A DNA stretch of 32,046 nt from Raineya sp. (GCA_025054975.1 JANWZC010000005.1:1-32046), one strand, 5' to 3'. Positions 8,646 through 18,263 are shown, counted from the first letter of the stretch. The notes: a model not told the origin generated them from the sequence alone. Numbers and translations are program-made.

Positions 8646-10190
8646 TTATGCCCCCCAATTTTCCTTATCCAAATCGCGGTAACGAATAGCCTCAGCAAGA
8701 TGTTCTATAAGAATTTTATCACTACCTGCAAGGTCGGCAATGGTACGAGCTACTTTCAAAATTCTGTCGTAAGCTCTTGCTGAAAGTCCTTTTTTCTCCA
8801 TAGCGGCTTTGAGCAAGATTTTACCTGCTTCATCAATTACGCAAATCTCCTTGACAAGTTGCGAAGGTATCATAGCGTTGGAGTAAATATGCTTCATTCC
8901 GAGTTTTTCAAAACGTTCAGTTTGGCGTTCGCGTGCCTTAATCACTCGCTCGCGTATAGTGGCACTGCTTTCTGTCTTGACATTGGAACTTAACTCTTCA
9001 AAAGAAACAGGCGTAACTTCTACATGCAAATCAATTCTATCCAATAAAGGACCGCTAACTTTGTTCAAATACTTCTGCACCGTACCTGGTGGGCATACAC
9101 ATTCTTTTTCAGGGTGATTGTAGTAGCCACATGGACAAGGATTCATAGCGGCAATAAGCATAAAATTAGCAGGAAATTCAATGGAAACTTTGGCTCTGGC
9201 AATGCTTACTTTACGCTCCTCCAAAGGCTGACGCATTACCTCTAAAACACTTCGCTTAAATTCAGGAAGTTCATCAAGAAACAAAACTCCATTGTGAGCC
9301 AAAGAAATCTCACCAGGTTGTGGTACTGCTCCACCGCCTACCAGAGCAACATCACTAATCGTATGATGTGGAGAACGAAAAGGACGCGTAGAAATCAGCG
9401 AAGCGTTGCTATCTAATTTGCCTGCAACAGAATGAATTTTAGTAGTTTCAAGAGCTTCGTGCAAAGTAAGCGGTGGCAAAATAGTAGCAATTCGCTTGGC
9501 AAGCATAGTTTTACCCGCTCCCGGCGGACCAATCATGATTACATTATGCCCCCCAGCAGCCGCAATTTCCAAAGCTCGTTTCATGCTTTCTTGCCCCTGC
9601 ACATCTGCAAAATCTACATCATATTTATCCAAATTTTCGCTGAAAATCTTACGAGTATCTTTGCGTAAGGGTTCAATATGCTTTGTACCTGTAAGAAAAT
9701 CTATAGCTTCTTGCAAATTTTCAACTCCAATAATGTCCAAATTATTGACAATAGCGGCTTCGGAAGCATTATCTTTGGGCAGAATAAAGCCTTTGAAACC
9801 CTTTTTGCGAGCCTCAATGGCAATCGGTAATACCCCCCTGATAGGACGTAAAATGCCATCCAGAGCCAACTCTCCCATAATTACATATTTTTCGGCTTCT
9901 GCCGAAACTATTTGTTCAGAGGCAAGCAAAATACCCAAAGCGATGGTTAAGTCATAGGCGGCACCTTCTTTGCGTATATCCGCAGGAGCAAGATTAACTA
10001 CTACCTTTTGGCGAGGGAAAAAATAACCAATGTATTTCAAAGCAGATTCTACTCTTTGCGAGGCTTCTTTTACAGCACTATCAGGCAAACCCACCATAAA
10101 AAGTCCCTGCCCTTGCCCTACATTGACCTCCACGGTTATCGGAAAAGCATTTACTCCATATACAGCATACGCATACACTTTGGCTAACAT
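8646..10190 (-). CDS. comM: YifB/ComM family Mg-chelatase-like AAA+ ATPase
   Basis: MLAKVYAYAVYGVNAFPITVEVNVGQG, GPPGAGKTMLAKRIATILPP, SPHHTISDVALVGGGAVPQPGEISLAHNGVLFLDELPEF, NPCPCGYY. Confidence 0.95.
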   Translation of the reverse strand: MLAKVYAYAVYGVNAFPITVEVNVGQGQGLFMVGLPDSAVKEASQRVESALKYIGYFFPRQKVVVNLAPADIRKEGAAYDLTIALGILLASEQIVSAEAEKYVIMGELALDGILRPIRGVLPIAIEARKKGFKGFILPKDNASEAAIVNNLDIIGVENLQEAIDFLTGTKHIEPLRKDTRKIFSENLDKYDVDFADVQGQESMKRALEIAAAGGHNVIMIGPPGAGKTMLAKRIATILPPLTLHEALETTKIHSVAGKLDSNASLISTRPFRSPHHTISDVALVGGGAVPQPGEISLAHNGVLFLDELPEFKRSVLEVMRQPLEERKVSIARAKVSIEFPANFMLIAAMNPCPCGYYNHPEKECVCPPGTVQKYLNKVSGPLLDRIDLHVEVTPVSFEELSSNVKTESSATIRERVIKARERQTERFEKLGMKHIYSNAMIPSQLVKEICVIDEAGKILLKAAMEKKGLSARAYDRILKVARTIADLAGSDKILIEHLAEAIRYRDLDKENWGA

Positions 10191-10193
10191 AGC

Positions 10194-10517
10194 TCAACGC
10201 TTTTGAGAATTGAAATAGTTTGAAATCTTATCCATCAATTTTTTGCGAAAAGTAGGTAAAATTGCAATCACTAATCCGAAAATAAACAAGCAACCTATTA
10301 TCAGGAAACCTAAAAAAGCACTTTGTAAAAATTCGTTTAGGGCGAAAGCCAAAGCAAAACATACAAAAAGCAAGCCTGCTGAACCTAAAAAGAGCCAAAT
10401 AAGAGCTATCAAGGCTTTGGTAAAAAGTTGATGTAGTTCGTCTTGGAGATGATTTTCTATCAGTTGCAAGCGTACTTCTACATAACGCCGCATCAGTTGA
10501 TATAAGGTTTGAAACAT
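10194..10517 (-). CDS. Small membrane protein, holin-superfamily-III/YqjE-like
   Basis: 107 aa. Amphipathic N-terminal helix followed by two hydrophobic segments and a basic tail; downstream neighbour is comM. Confidence 0.55.
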   Translation of the reverse strand: MFQTLYQLMRRYVEVRLQLIENHLQDELHQLFTKALIALIWLFLGSAGLLFVCFALAFALNEFLQSAFLGFLIIGCLFIFGLVIAILPTFRKKLMDKISNYFNSQKR

Positions 10518-10570
10518 CGTGCCTTAGAAATTAAAGGCTTAAAAATAACATTCTTTCGTGGAAAACAAAA

Positions 10571-10594
10571 GTCTGTTTGAAAATTCAAACAGAC
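10571..10594. terminator. Perfect stem-loop overlapping the stop codon of the small zinc-ribbon gene
   Basis: GTCTGTTTGA AAAT TCAAACAGAC. Confidence 0.6.
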
Positions 10595-10734
10595 TTGGAC
10601 TTATTCATTCGGCACTTATCGCTGCAATACTTGACTTCATTCCAAACTTTTTCCCATTTTTTTCGCCAAGCAAAAGGTCTGCCGCAGGTTACACAAATTT
10701 TTTCAGGCAAATGCTCTTTTCTGACCTTCCGCAT
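10585..10734 (-). CDS. DUF2256-like small zinc-ribbon protein (49 aa)
   Basis: Reverse-strand translation MRKVRKEHLPEKICVTCGRPFAWRKKWEKVWNEVKYCSDKCRMNKSKSV*. CxxC...CxxxC pattern and FAWRKKWEKVW motif. Absent from the ORF track, probably because of its length. Confidence 0.88.
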   Translation of the reverse strand: MRKVRKEHLPEKICVTCGRPFAWRKKWEKVWNEVKYCSDKCRMNKSKSV

Positions 10735-10778
10735 AAATTTTTTTCAGAAAAACTAACCTATCAAGTTTTTGTTTGAGG

Positions 10779-11702
10779 TTACTTTTTATTTTTCTTGTCT
10801 TTCTTTTCTTCTTCGGCAAGGAGTATTTTTTTGGCTTCTTCCAGAGCGGCTTTTTGTTTGGCACTCACAGTAGGATAGCTTAAATTCAGTTTTTCAAATT
10901 GTTCATAAATAATGGTAGCAATCGCAAGACGAGCATACCATTTTGTATCAGCAGGAATGATAAACCAAGGGGCATTTTCAGTAGAAGTTTCAGAGATAGC
11001 ATCTTCAAAGGCTTTTTGATATTCGTCCCAAAAGGCTCTTTCTTTGACATCGGAAGCTGAAAATTTCCAGTTTTTCTCAGGATTTTCAATCCTTTCTAAA
11101 AAACGTTTTTTCTGCTCTTCCTTGGAAACGTGTAAAAAGAATTTAAGAATTATCATGCCATTTTCGGTGAGATTTTTTTCAAAGCGGCGAATTTGCTCGT
11201 AACGAGTTTGCCAAAATTTTTTATCAATTTTATCTACGCTATCAATACCGGGCAAATTTTCGTTCAAAATGTATTCGGGGTGAACTTTGGTTACGAGTAC
11301 ATTTTCGTAATGCGAACGATTGTGAATAGCAATTTCACCACGAGGCGGCAAGGCTTGCATGTGTCTCCAGAAATAGTCGTGGTCAAGTTCGTGAGGCGTA
11401 GGAGCTTTGAAGCTATACACCCGCACTCCCAAAGGATTTAATCCCGACATAACGTGCTTTACAGCTCCATCTTTACCTGCCGCATCCATAGCTTGAAAAA
11501 TAATTAACACACTATATTGGTTATGAGCGTAAAGTTTATCCTGCATTACTGCAAGTTGCTTTCTACCTTCTTCCAAAAGCATTTCAGCATCTTTTTTACT
11601 TAATTCTTTGCCTTTGTATTTGGTGGGAAAATCTTTGAGCGAAATTTTTTTACCCGGAGGAGCTATGAATTGGTTGATGTTGATTAGTTTTTCAATAAGC
11701 AT
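10779..11702 (-). CDS. Polyphosphate kinase 2 family protein (PPK2)
   Basis: FQAMDAAGKDGAVKHVMSGLNPLGVRVYSFKAPTPHELDHDYFWRHMQALPPRGEIAIHNRSHYENVLVTKVHPE: Walker A/B and lid motifs of PPK2. Confidence 0.93.
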   Translation of the reverse strand: MLIEKLININQFIAPPGKKISLKDFPTKYKGKELSKKDAEMLLEEGRKQLAVMQDKLYAHNQYSVLIIFQAMDAAGKDGAVKHVMSGLNPLGVRVYSFKAPTPHELDHDYFWRHMQALPPRGEIAIHNRSHYENVLVTKVHPEYILNENLPGIDSVDKIDKKFWQTRYEQIRRFEKNLTENGMIILKFFLHVSKEEQKKRFLERIENPEKNWKFSASDVKERAFWDEYQKAFEDAISETSTENAPWFIIPADTKWYARLAIATIIYEQFEKLNLSYPTVSAKQKAALEEAKKILLAEEEKKDKKNKK

Positions 11703-11865
11703 AGATTTGTATTTTAAGTGAAAATGAACAAAACTTTAACTCACAATGAAGCAAGTTAATAAAAAGATTTGGCAAAGCAAAAAATTAGAATTTATTTTTT
11801 CAAAAACCTTGTGTAACTATTTATAATTGAGGAAATTCAGTTTTGTATTGCTCTGGGTGCTTCGT

Positions 11866-11884
11866 TTTGCTCAAAGAGCAAAAG
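11866..11884. terminator. Stem-loop between ispE and ppk2
   Basis: TTTTGCTC AAA GAGCAAAA in the intergenic region 11703-11911. Confidence 0.4.
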
Positions 11885-11911
11885 AAAAACGAGGTAAAAC
11901 CAAATTTCTGT

Positions 11912-12724
11912 TTAGTATAATTCTCCTTGCCACACCCAAAAACTTTTAGAGAAGGAGATTTGGGCAGGGAAGTTTTCAAAAATACCATAAACCGCCGAAC
12001 CTGAACCTGTCATGGATGCGTACAAAGCTCCTTGTGCGTAAAGATTGGATTTTATTTCAGCCAAAATAGGATATTTTTCAAACAAATGTTCTTCAAACTG
12101 ATTTTTTAGCCAATATTTCCACTCTTGGATTGGAGATTTTTCTAATTTCTCTCTCAAATCAAAATCAAGCGGAGTGGGTTTTACTCCTTTGTAGGCTTCG
12201 GCAGTAGAAATCGCAAAGTTGGGATATACAACAACTATCTTTTTACCTTGCAGATTTAGCGAAGTAGGCATAAAAACATCGCCTTTGGCAAGACAAATTT
12301 TTGGCTTATTTTCTATAAAAAAAGCACAATCACTTCCCAAGCGACTTGCATAATTTTGCATTTGAAGGGTGCTTAAATGTAGATTAAAATATTCATTCAG
12401 CATTTTGATTAGAAAAGCTACATCAGCCGAACCACCACCCAAACCCGCTCCCATAGGAATATTTTTCAGTAAAATGATACGCACCGCAGATAAATTAAAA
12501 TCTTGGGCAAGTAGTTGATAGGTTCTGTAACAAAGATTTTCTTGAATTGGGGTATCAATGGGTAATCCTTTTATTGTTAAATCAAGTTCTTCGGCGGGAA
12601 GTATTTCTAAAACATCTTGCACCCCCACAGGATAAAAACACGAAACCAAATTATGATACCCATCAGGACGTTTTTCGGTAATATAAAGTCCTAAATTGAT
12701 TTTGGCATTAGGGAAAGTTATCAT
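11912..12724 (-). CDS. ispE: 4-diphosphocytidyl-2-C-methyl-D-erythritol kinase
   Basis: PNAKINLGLYITEKRPDGYHNLVSCFYPV, NIPMGAGLGGGSADVAFLI, MTGSGSAVYGIF: GHMP kinase motifs. Confidence 0.96.
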   Translation of the reverse strand: MITFPNAKINLGLYITEKRPDGYHNLVSCFYPVGVQDVLEILPAEELDLTIKGLPIDTPIQENLCYRTYQLLAQDFNLSAVRIILLKNIPMGAGLGGGSADVAFLIKMLNEYFNLHLSTLQMQNYASRLGSDCAFFIENKPKICLAKGDVFMPTSLNLQGKKIVVVYPNFAISTAEAYKGVKPTPLDFDLREKLEKSPIQEWKYWLKNQFEEHLFEKYPILAEIKSNLYAQGALYASMTGSGSAVYGIFENFPAQISFSKSFWVWQGELY

Positions 12725-12733
12725 TTTTTGCCG

Positions 12734-13396
12734 TTATTGAATTTCAAAACTTACATCTTCATAAATTCTATTGAGCGGGATTTCTATGTCAAAAAATGGT
12801 ACAAAAGCAGTTTTATTCAGACCTTCATAAATTCTTTCTTCCCAAATAAATTCTTCTTTTCGGCTGTAAATCAATACTTTGTATTTATCTTGCCATACAA
12901 CCATATATACTTGCACACTCGGAATTTTCTGATACTCCTCTAATTTATCCACTAAATCAATCTTTTCAGTAGATTTAGAAAGTACCTCTACAAGCATTAC
13001 AGGATTGAGAACTTGTTGAAAAGTATTGCGTTGCTCTCGCTTTTTCTCTACAACCACCAAATCAGGCTCACGATAATGTTTTTCTGTACATTCATTACAA
13101 ATAGCTGTTTTTTGCGAGTAAGTCATAAAGCCTCTACCTCTCAATAGTTCTAAAAGAATAAAAAGCAAATTAGAAATAATCAAGTCGTGGAATTGAGTTG
13201 GCATAGCGAAAATTGGCAAGTCATTCTCGTTGAAAGTATCCGATAAAATGCACTCAATAAAGCTTTCATCTACTATTTTTCCTGCATATTTGTCCCAAAT
13301 CTCTCCATCAACAAACTCAAAGCCTCCACGCTCGCCTATGCGTTCATAAAACTTAATAAAATCCTCAAAAGCATATTTTCTTGTCTGAACAAGCAT
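12734..13396 (-). CDS. Uma2 family putative restriction endonuclease
   Basis: FEFVDGEIWDK...H.LI..LL..LL, REPDLVVVEKKREQ, NPVMLVEVLSKSTEKIDLVDKLEEYQKIPSVQVYMVV. Confidence 0.88.
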   Translation of the reverse strand: MLVQTRKYAFEDFIKFYERIGERGGFEFVDGEIWDKYAGKIVDESFIECILSDTFNENDLPIFAMPTQFHDLIISNLLFILLELLRGRGFMTYSQKTAICNECTEKHYREPDLVVVEKKREQRNTFQQVLNPVMLVEVLSKSTEKIDLVDKLEEYQKIPSVQVYMVVWQDKYKVLIYSRKEEFIWEERIYEGLNKTAFVPFFDIEIPLNRIYEDVSFEIQ

Positions 13397-13436
13397 AAAA
13401 ACGAATTTTTCAAAAAGAAAAAATTAAATAGCAGAG

Positions 13437-13788
13437 GTAAAACAAAATACTGAAACGTGAATTATGAGTCCAATCTTAGATAAGTGCAATGCAGACTTAA
13501 TCATTAAAATTACCCCAAAAATTTTTCATAAATAACTGCATACAATTAACCAACAACTCACATTGTAGGTAAATTGCTCAAAATAACGTTTTTTTAACCT
13601 CACCCCCTACCCCCTCTCCAAAGGAGAGGGGGACTCACCTAACCCCCAAGCTATCAACTTACTCATTTGAATTGTATAGCTAAATCTTGGATAAGTACAA
13701 TACAAGTCCAATTATTTTTACAATTATCCTAATTTTTTTTCACAAATAACTGCATATCAAAAACTTAACTAATAACTCACGTTGAAAT
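13437..13788 (+). repeat. Composite interspersed repeat, copy 1: two ~115-bp AT-rich units flanking a C-rich palindrome
   Basis: Unit 1 AACGTGAATTATG...AATCTTAGATAAGTGCAAT...CATAAATAACTGCATA...CAACAACTCACATTG; palindrome at 13610-13632; unit 2 AAATCTTGGATAAGTACAATAC...CACAAATAACTGCATATCA...CTAATAACTCACGTTG. Inverted homologue at 22505-22855. Confidence 0.85.
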
Positions 13789-13794
13789 ACAAAT

Positions 13795-14619
13795 TCACAA
13801 AGTTTGAATTTTCTTTTGAATTTCCTGCTTGATTTCAGGAGCTATGTCTAAATCAAGCACTTTTTGAAGAGCTTCTTTGGCTTTCTGAGGCTTTTGTGTC
13901 TCTTCATAACATTGAGCCAAATAAATCCAAGCATCAGGATTTTTAGGATTTAGCTTCACAACTTTTTCAAAACGCTCAATAGCTTCTTGAAAAGCTCCTC
14001 TTTCAGCGTAAAAAGTTCCCAAGTAAAAAAGTGCTAATTCATTATTAGGGTCTTTTTTCACTACCGCAGCAACCATTTGAATTCCTTTCATAGGTGCTTG
14101 CGGATTGAGATTTTTATATAAGACTCCCATTTTAGTCTGAGCAAGCAAGTTTTCAGGCTCAAAACTTAAAACCTTTTCATAAGCCTGCAAACTTTTCTGA
14201 CCTAACTGGCGAATTTTGCTCGAATCCAAAGCAAAAGTAAAAGCCTCAAAATAACTTTCAGCAGTTTTGAGCCAAGTTAGTTTTTCGTTATATTGTTGGG
14301 CAACTTTTTCAGCGTAAAAAGCGGCACTATCCCACTGATTAAACTTTTTGTAGATTTTAGCAAGCGAATCTGTCCATTGTAATTTAGTTTTTACATCGCT
14401 TGCGGTCTGCCATTCTTTTTTGAAATAAGCAAAGATTTTTAGGTCGCTTTCGGTTATTTCAGGGTCGTGTTGTTTAGAAGAAGTCGTTTTATCTTTTTCC
14501 AAAACAGCCTGCTCTACAGTTTTTCCCGAAGGATTTTTCACTACTACTTTAGGCAAGAAAAAGAAGCCTATTACCAAACAAACCGCTCCCACGACCAAAA
14601 ATCCTTGCCATTTGAGCAT
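13795..14619 (-). CDS. TPR-repeat protein with N-terminal membrane anchor
   Basis: N-terminal hydrophobic segment FLVVGAVCLVIGFFFLP; TPRs such as NELALFYLGTFYAERGAFQEAIERFEKVVKLNPKNPDAWIYLAQCYEETQKPQKAKEAL. Confidence 0.85.
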   Translation of the reverse strand: MLKWQGFLVVGAVCLVIGFFFLPKVVVKNPSGKTVEQAVLEKDKTTSSKQHDPEITESDLKIFAYFKKEWQTASDVKTKLQWTDSLAKIYKKFNQWDSAAFYAEKVAQQYNEKLTWLKTAESYFEAFTFALDSSKIRQLGQKSLQAYEKVLSFEPENLLAQTKMGVLYKNLNPQAPMKGIQMVAAVVKKDPNNELALFYLGTFYAERGAFQEAIERFEKVVKLNPKNPDAWIYLAQCYEETQKPQKAKEALQKVLDLDIAPEIKQEIQKKIQTL

Positions 14620-14622
14620 ATA

Positions 14623-14946
14623 TTATTTCTTTTTACGCTTTTTAGCTTGTTTTGCATTCTTATCAGTTACATTCTTCTTAACTTCTGCTACAAAGGTTTT
14701 AGCAGGTTTAAAGGCAGGTACATAATGAGCATCAATAATAATAGCTGTATTCTTGGAAATATTACGAGCTGTTTTTTTAGCTCTTTTTTTATTGATGAAA
14801 GAACCAAAGCCACGAATGTAAATATTTTCGCCTTTGGTCATATTAGTTTTTACAACATTACAAAACTGCTCTACCACAGTTTGTACAATTAGACGTTCAA
14901 TACCCGTTTTTTCAACGATTTCTGCAACTACTTCTGCTTTTGTCAT
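14623..14946 (-). CDS. HU family DNA-binding protein
   Basis: MTKAEVVAEIVEKTGIE..IVQTVVEQFCNVVKTNMTKGENIYIRGFGSFINKKRAKKTARNISKNTAIIIDAHYVPAFKPAK. Confidence 0.95.
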   Translation of the reverse strand: MTKAEVVAEIVEKTGIERLIVQTVVEQFCNVVKTNMTKGENIYIRGFGSFINKKRAKKTARNISKNTAIIIDAHYVPAFKPAKTFVAEVKKNVTDKNAKQAKKRKKK

Positions 14947-15225
14947 TTTAGTATATGTTTAATGTAACTAATTATGTTTCACAAGTTTAAGTAAAATTTT
15001 GGAGGCACAAAGATAAAATATTCCATTTGAATAAAAAAATTTTTTTGTAAAATCTTTGTTGTAACAAGTTTTTCCTTTGCCTTCAAGTTATATTGAGAAG
15101 TTAGTTTCAGAAAAAAGTAGTTAAACTTTTCAGTAGTTAATGGCACTATTGATAACAAGCCGAAATGCCAAAGAGAGACGTGTAAAATCAAAAACTTTTA
15201 GTCATAATAAAATTTTGCAAAAAAT

Positions 15226-15256
15226 TTTGCAAAGCCACAAAAAAACCTTACCTTTG
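15226..15256 (+). promoter_or_regulatory. Bacteroidota-type promoter of the rplM-rpsI-rpsB operon
   Basis: TTTG (15226-15229), N19, TACCTTTG (15249-15256). Confidence 0.75.
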
Positions 15257-15314
15257 CGTTCCGTTTTTTAGAAACGGGAGTAGATTTGTTTTTTACATAA
15301 AAATCAAGGTCAAA

Positions 15315-15767
15315 ATGGATCATTTAAGTTACAAGACTATTTCGGCTAACAAAGGTACGGTGCAAAAAGAATGGGTCATTGTGGATGCTGACTCTGCCGT
15401 CCTTGGTCGTTTGGCGAGCCAAATAGCAAGCATCCTCCGAGGCAAACACAAAACCTATTACACGCCTCACGTAGATTGTGGTGATAACGTCATAGTTATC
15501 AACTGCGATAAGATACGCCTAACAGGCAAAAAATGGACGGAAAAAGAATATATCCGTTACACAGGTTATCCAGGTGGGCAAAGGATACGTACTCCTCGTG
15601 AAATTAAAGAGAAATTCTCAGGAGCTCGCTTGGTAGAAATGGCAGTGAAAGGTATGCTACCTCGCAATCGCTTGGGTAGAAAATTGTTTAAGAATTTGCA
15701 TGCTTACGCTGGTAGCGAGCATCCTCATCAAGCCCAACAACCTAAACCTATCACTTTACAATTCTAA
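15315..15767 (+). CDS. rplM: 50S ribosomal protein L13
   Basis: WVIVDADSAVLGRLASQIASILRGKHKTYYTPHVDCGDNVIVINCDKI...GMLPRNRLGRKLFKNLHAYAG. Confidence 0.98.
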   Translation: MDHLSYKTISANKGTVQKEWVIVDADSAVLGRLASQIASILRGKHKTYYTPHVDCGDNVIVINCDKIRLTGKKWTEKEYIRYTGYPGGQRIRTPREIKEKFSGARLVEMAVKGMLPRNRLGRKLFKNLHAYAGSEHPHQAQQPKPITLQF

Positions 15768-15773
15768 TTTGGT

Positions 15774-16160
15774 ATGGAAGTTATCAATACAATCGGAAGA
15801 AGAAAAACAGCCGTTGCACGTATCTACATGAAAAGCGGAAACGGCAACATCACCGTCAATGGCAGAGACTATAAAGACTACTTTCTAACAGAAGTATTAC
15901 AAACTATTATTCATCAGCCACTTGCATTAGTAGGCGAGCTTGGCAAATTTGATATTAAAGCTAATTTAGATGGCGGTGGTATCTCAGGACAAGCAGAGGC
16001 ATTGCGTTTAGCGATTGCTCGGGCATTGGTAGAATACAATCCTGAATATCGCACAGCTTTGAAAAAAGAAGGTTACCTTACTCGTGACCCTCGCATGGTA
16101 GAACGTAAAAAATACGGAAGAAGAAAAGCTCGCAGAAGATTCCAGTTCAGCAAGCGTTAA
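15774..16160 (+). CDS. rpsI: 30S ribosomal protein S9
   Basis: [32 protein letters not shown]...[25 protein letters not shown]. Confidence 0.98.
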   Translation: MEVINTIGRRKTAVARIYMKSGNGNITVNGRDYKDYFLTEVLQTIIHQPLALVGELGKFDIKANLDGGGISGQAEALRLAIARALVEYNPEYRTALKKEGYLTRDPRMVERKKYGRRKARRRFQFSKR

Positions 16161-16193
16161 TCTTTGGTATGTTCAAATCAAAATTTTGTAGAA

Positions 16194-16964
16194 ATGACTC
16201 AACCAATTGAATATAAAGACCTTTTGAACGCAGGGGTGCATTTTGGGCATCTCACGCGTAAGTGGGACCCTCGTATGGCTCCATATATTTTTATGGAGAA
16301 AAATGGTATCCACATCATAGACCTCAACAAAACCATTGCTTGCCTGCAAGAAGCAGCAGAGGCTTTGAAAAAAATAGTGCGTGCTGGTAAAAGAGTATTG
16401 TTTGTGGCTACTAAAAAACAAGCCCAAGAAATCGTTGCTAATGAAGCCAAACGTCTCAAAATGCCTTATGTTACAGAACGTTGGCTTGGCGGTATGCTCA
16501 CTAACAACGTTACTATCAAAAAATCTCTCAAAAAATTGGCATCCATTGAAAAACTTATCAAAAGTGAAGATTTTGAAAACCTCGCTAAACGTGAGCGTCT
16601 GCTTTTGATGAGAAAAAGAGATAAACTTGAAAAAGTTTTGGGGGGTATTTCAGATTTGAGAGGCTTGCCTTCGGCTATGTTTGTGGTAGATATTAAAAGA
16701 GAGCATATTGCTGTAAAAGAAGCTAATCGTTTGGGTATTCCTGTATTTGCTATTGTGGATACTAATTCTAACCCCAACGAAGTAGATTTTCCTATCCCCG
16801 GCAATGATGATGCCTACAAATCCATTGAAATCATCACCAAATACATAGGTGCCGCCATTGAAGAGGGACTTTTAGAACGTAAAACTGATAAAGAAGAGCA
16901 AAGATTGAAAGAAGAAGAAGAGAAAAAACGCGAAATGGACGAAAGCGAAAATTCTAACGAATAA
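16194..16964 (+). CDS. rpsB: 30S ribosomal protein S2
   Basis: LLNAGVHFGHLTRKWDPRMAPYIFMEKNGIHIIDLNKT...RWLGGMLTNNVTI...GIPVFAIVDTNSNPNEVDFPIPGNDDA. Start trimmed from 16164. Confidence 0.98.
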   Translation: MTQPIEYKDLLNAGVHFGHLTRKWDPRMAPYIFMEKNGIHIIDLNKTIACLQEAAEALKKIVRAGKRVLFVATKKQAQEIVANEAKRLKMPYVTERWLGGMLTNNVTIKKSLKKLASIEKLIKSEDFENLAKRERLLLMRKRDKLEKVLGGISDLRGLPSAMFVVDIKREHIAVKEANRLGIPVFAIVDTNSNPNEVDFPIPGNDDAYKSIEIITKYIGAAIEEGLLERKTDKEEQRLKEEEEKKREMDESENSNE

Positions 16965-17086
16965 TCTTATACTGAATGAAAAGTGGTTTTGAGTTTTGAG
17001 GAAAGTAATTCAAAAACACTCTTTTGGTTGTCGACCGAAGCCAAAATGCCAAAAGTAAGTAGTATAAACCCAATTCATTTGAGTAT

Positions 17087-17123
17087 AAAAACAGCGGTAA
17101 AAGTAATTTTTAGCGCTGTTTTT
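17087..17123. terminator. Stem-loop terminator between rpsB and the lipoprotein gene
   Basis: AAAAACAGCG (17087-17096) / CGCTGTTTTT (17114-17123), followed by a T-rich tract. Confidence 0.7.
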
Positions 17124-17137
17124 TATTTCATTAAAAA

Positions 17138-18037
17138 CTAATAGGAAATCTTACAAGAGTTAGGACAACCACTGCAAATGATTAATGTTGTACCGTTTGA
17201 ACCAGGAGCAGATGTTGATTTGCAAGTACCACCTGTACAAGAACCATAACATTTTATCACAGAGAAGTCATAATGAGGTAAAGTCCTGTATTCTAATGTA
17301 ATCAATCCATTATCGTTGGGAATTACCATAAAAAAATATTTTCCTGAAACCTCTAAAGGTAAAACACTATATTCTTTTGGAATTTTACCATTTGTGAAAT
17401 CAATTTTAGGGAAAGAAATTGTTTTTTCTGTTCGTAAATCTCTGTAGAACATATTTACTAAATCATTGATTTCATTTTGTACTCCAACGTCCAATAAATC
17501 TATTTCACTGGCGGCATAAAGACTTTGCAAGCGTGTAAATGATACCAAAGGTTTAATTTTCTTGTTTGCAAAATCAGTTTTTTGAAAAAGCTGTGATAAA
17601 TTTTTTACAAATTCTGCATTTCCAATTTCTATTTCCCAAGTTTCCAAAGTCATCTTTCCTTCTCTCCTATCATATACATAAATATTGCAATGCGAACAAC
17701 CCTCACTTAAACAAGAAGGTGTATATCCTTTAGGTCCAACACTCAAAACTGGATAGCAATTTCCTTGCTGAGAACAAGAGCAAGTGAAAGTCTTAACATT
17801 TCCTCCTACTTCTCCATTAACTCTAAAAAAATAACCTTCTGGCAATTCTACTTCAAATAGCTTAATCCCCTTATCTTCCAACTCTCTAAAAGTAGAACCC
17901 ACAGGAAATAGCAATTTTTCTTCATTCAGGTTCACTTGTTTCTTAAATACTTCCTTGCTATTAGAAATTTTACTTTCACAGCTAATTAAAATTACGCTAG
18001 CCCACAAAAGTAGGGAAAATAGAAATAAATTTTTCAT
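17138..18037 (-). CDS. Cysteine-rich lipoprotein of unknown function
   Basis: MKNLFLFSLLLWASVILISCES: signal peptide with lipobox-like LISC. Two Cys-rich modules near N- and C-termini. Confidence 0.75.
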   Translation of the reverse strand: MKNLFLFSLLLWASVILISCESKISNSKEVFKKQVNLNEEKLLFPVGSTFRELEDKGIKLFEVELPEGYFFRVNGEVGGNVKTFTCSCSQQGNCYPVLSVGPKGYTPSCLSEGCSHCNIYVYDRREGKMTLETWEIEIGNAEFVKNLSQLFQKTDFANKKIKPLVSFTRLQSLYAASEIDLLDVGVQNEINDLVNMFYRDLRTEKTISFPKIDFTNGKIPKEYSVLPLEVSGKYFFMVIPNDNGLITLEYRTLPHYDFSVIKCYGSCTGGTCKSTSAPGSNGTTLIICSGCPNSCKISY

Positions 18038-18076
18038 GGCTTTTACTTTTTAAGTGAAACATTATTTTAACATCAC

Positions 18077-18263
<187 letters not shown>

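Noticed and set aside
9496-9957. 153-aa plus-strand ORF
   Set aside because: Antisense to comM, whose motifs are unambiguous; low-plausibility composition.
7766-13396. Rpn and Uma2 nucleases as a defence island
   Set aside because: They are separated by housekeeping genes (comM, ppk2, ispE), with no partner toxin/antitoxin, methylase or helicase-nuclease operon between them.
14467-14892. 141-aa plus-strand ORF
   Set aside because: Antisense to the TPR and HU genes; no recognisable domain.
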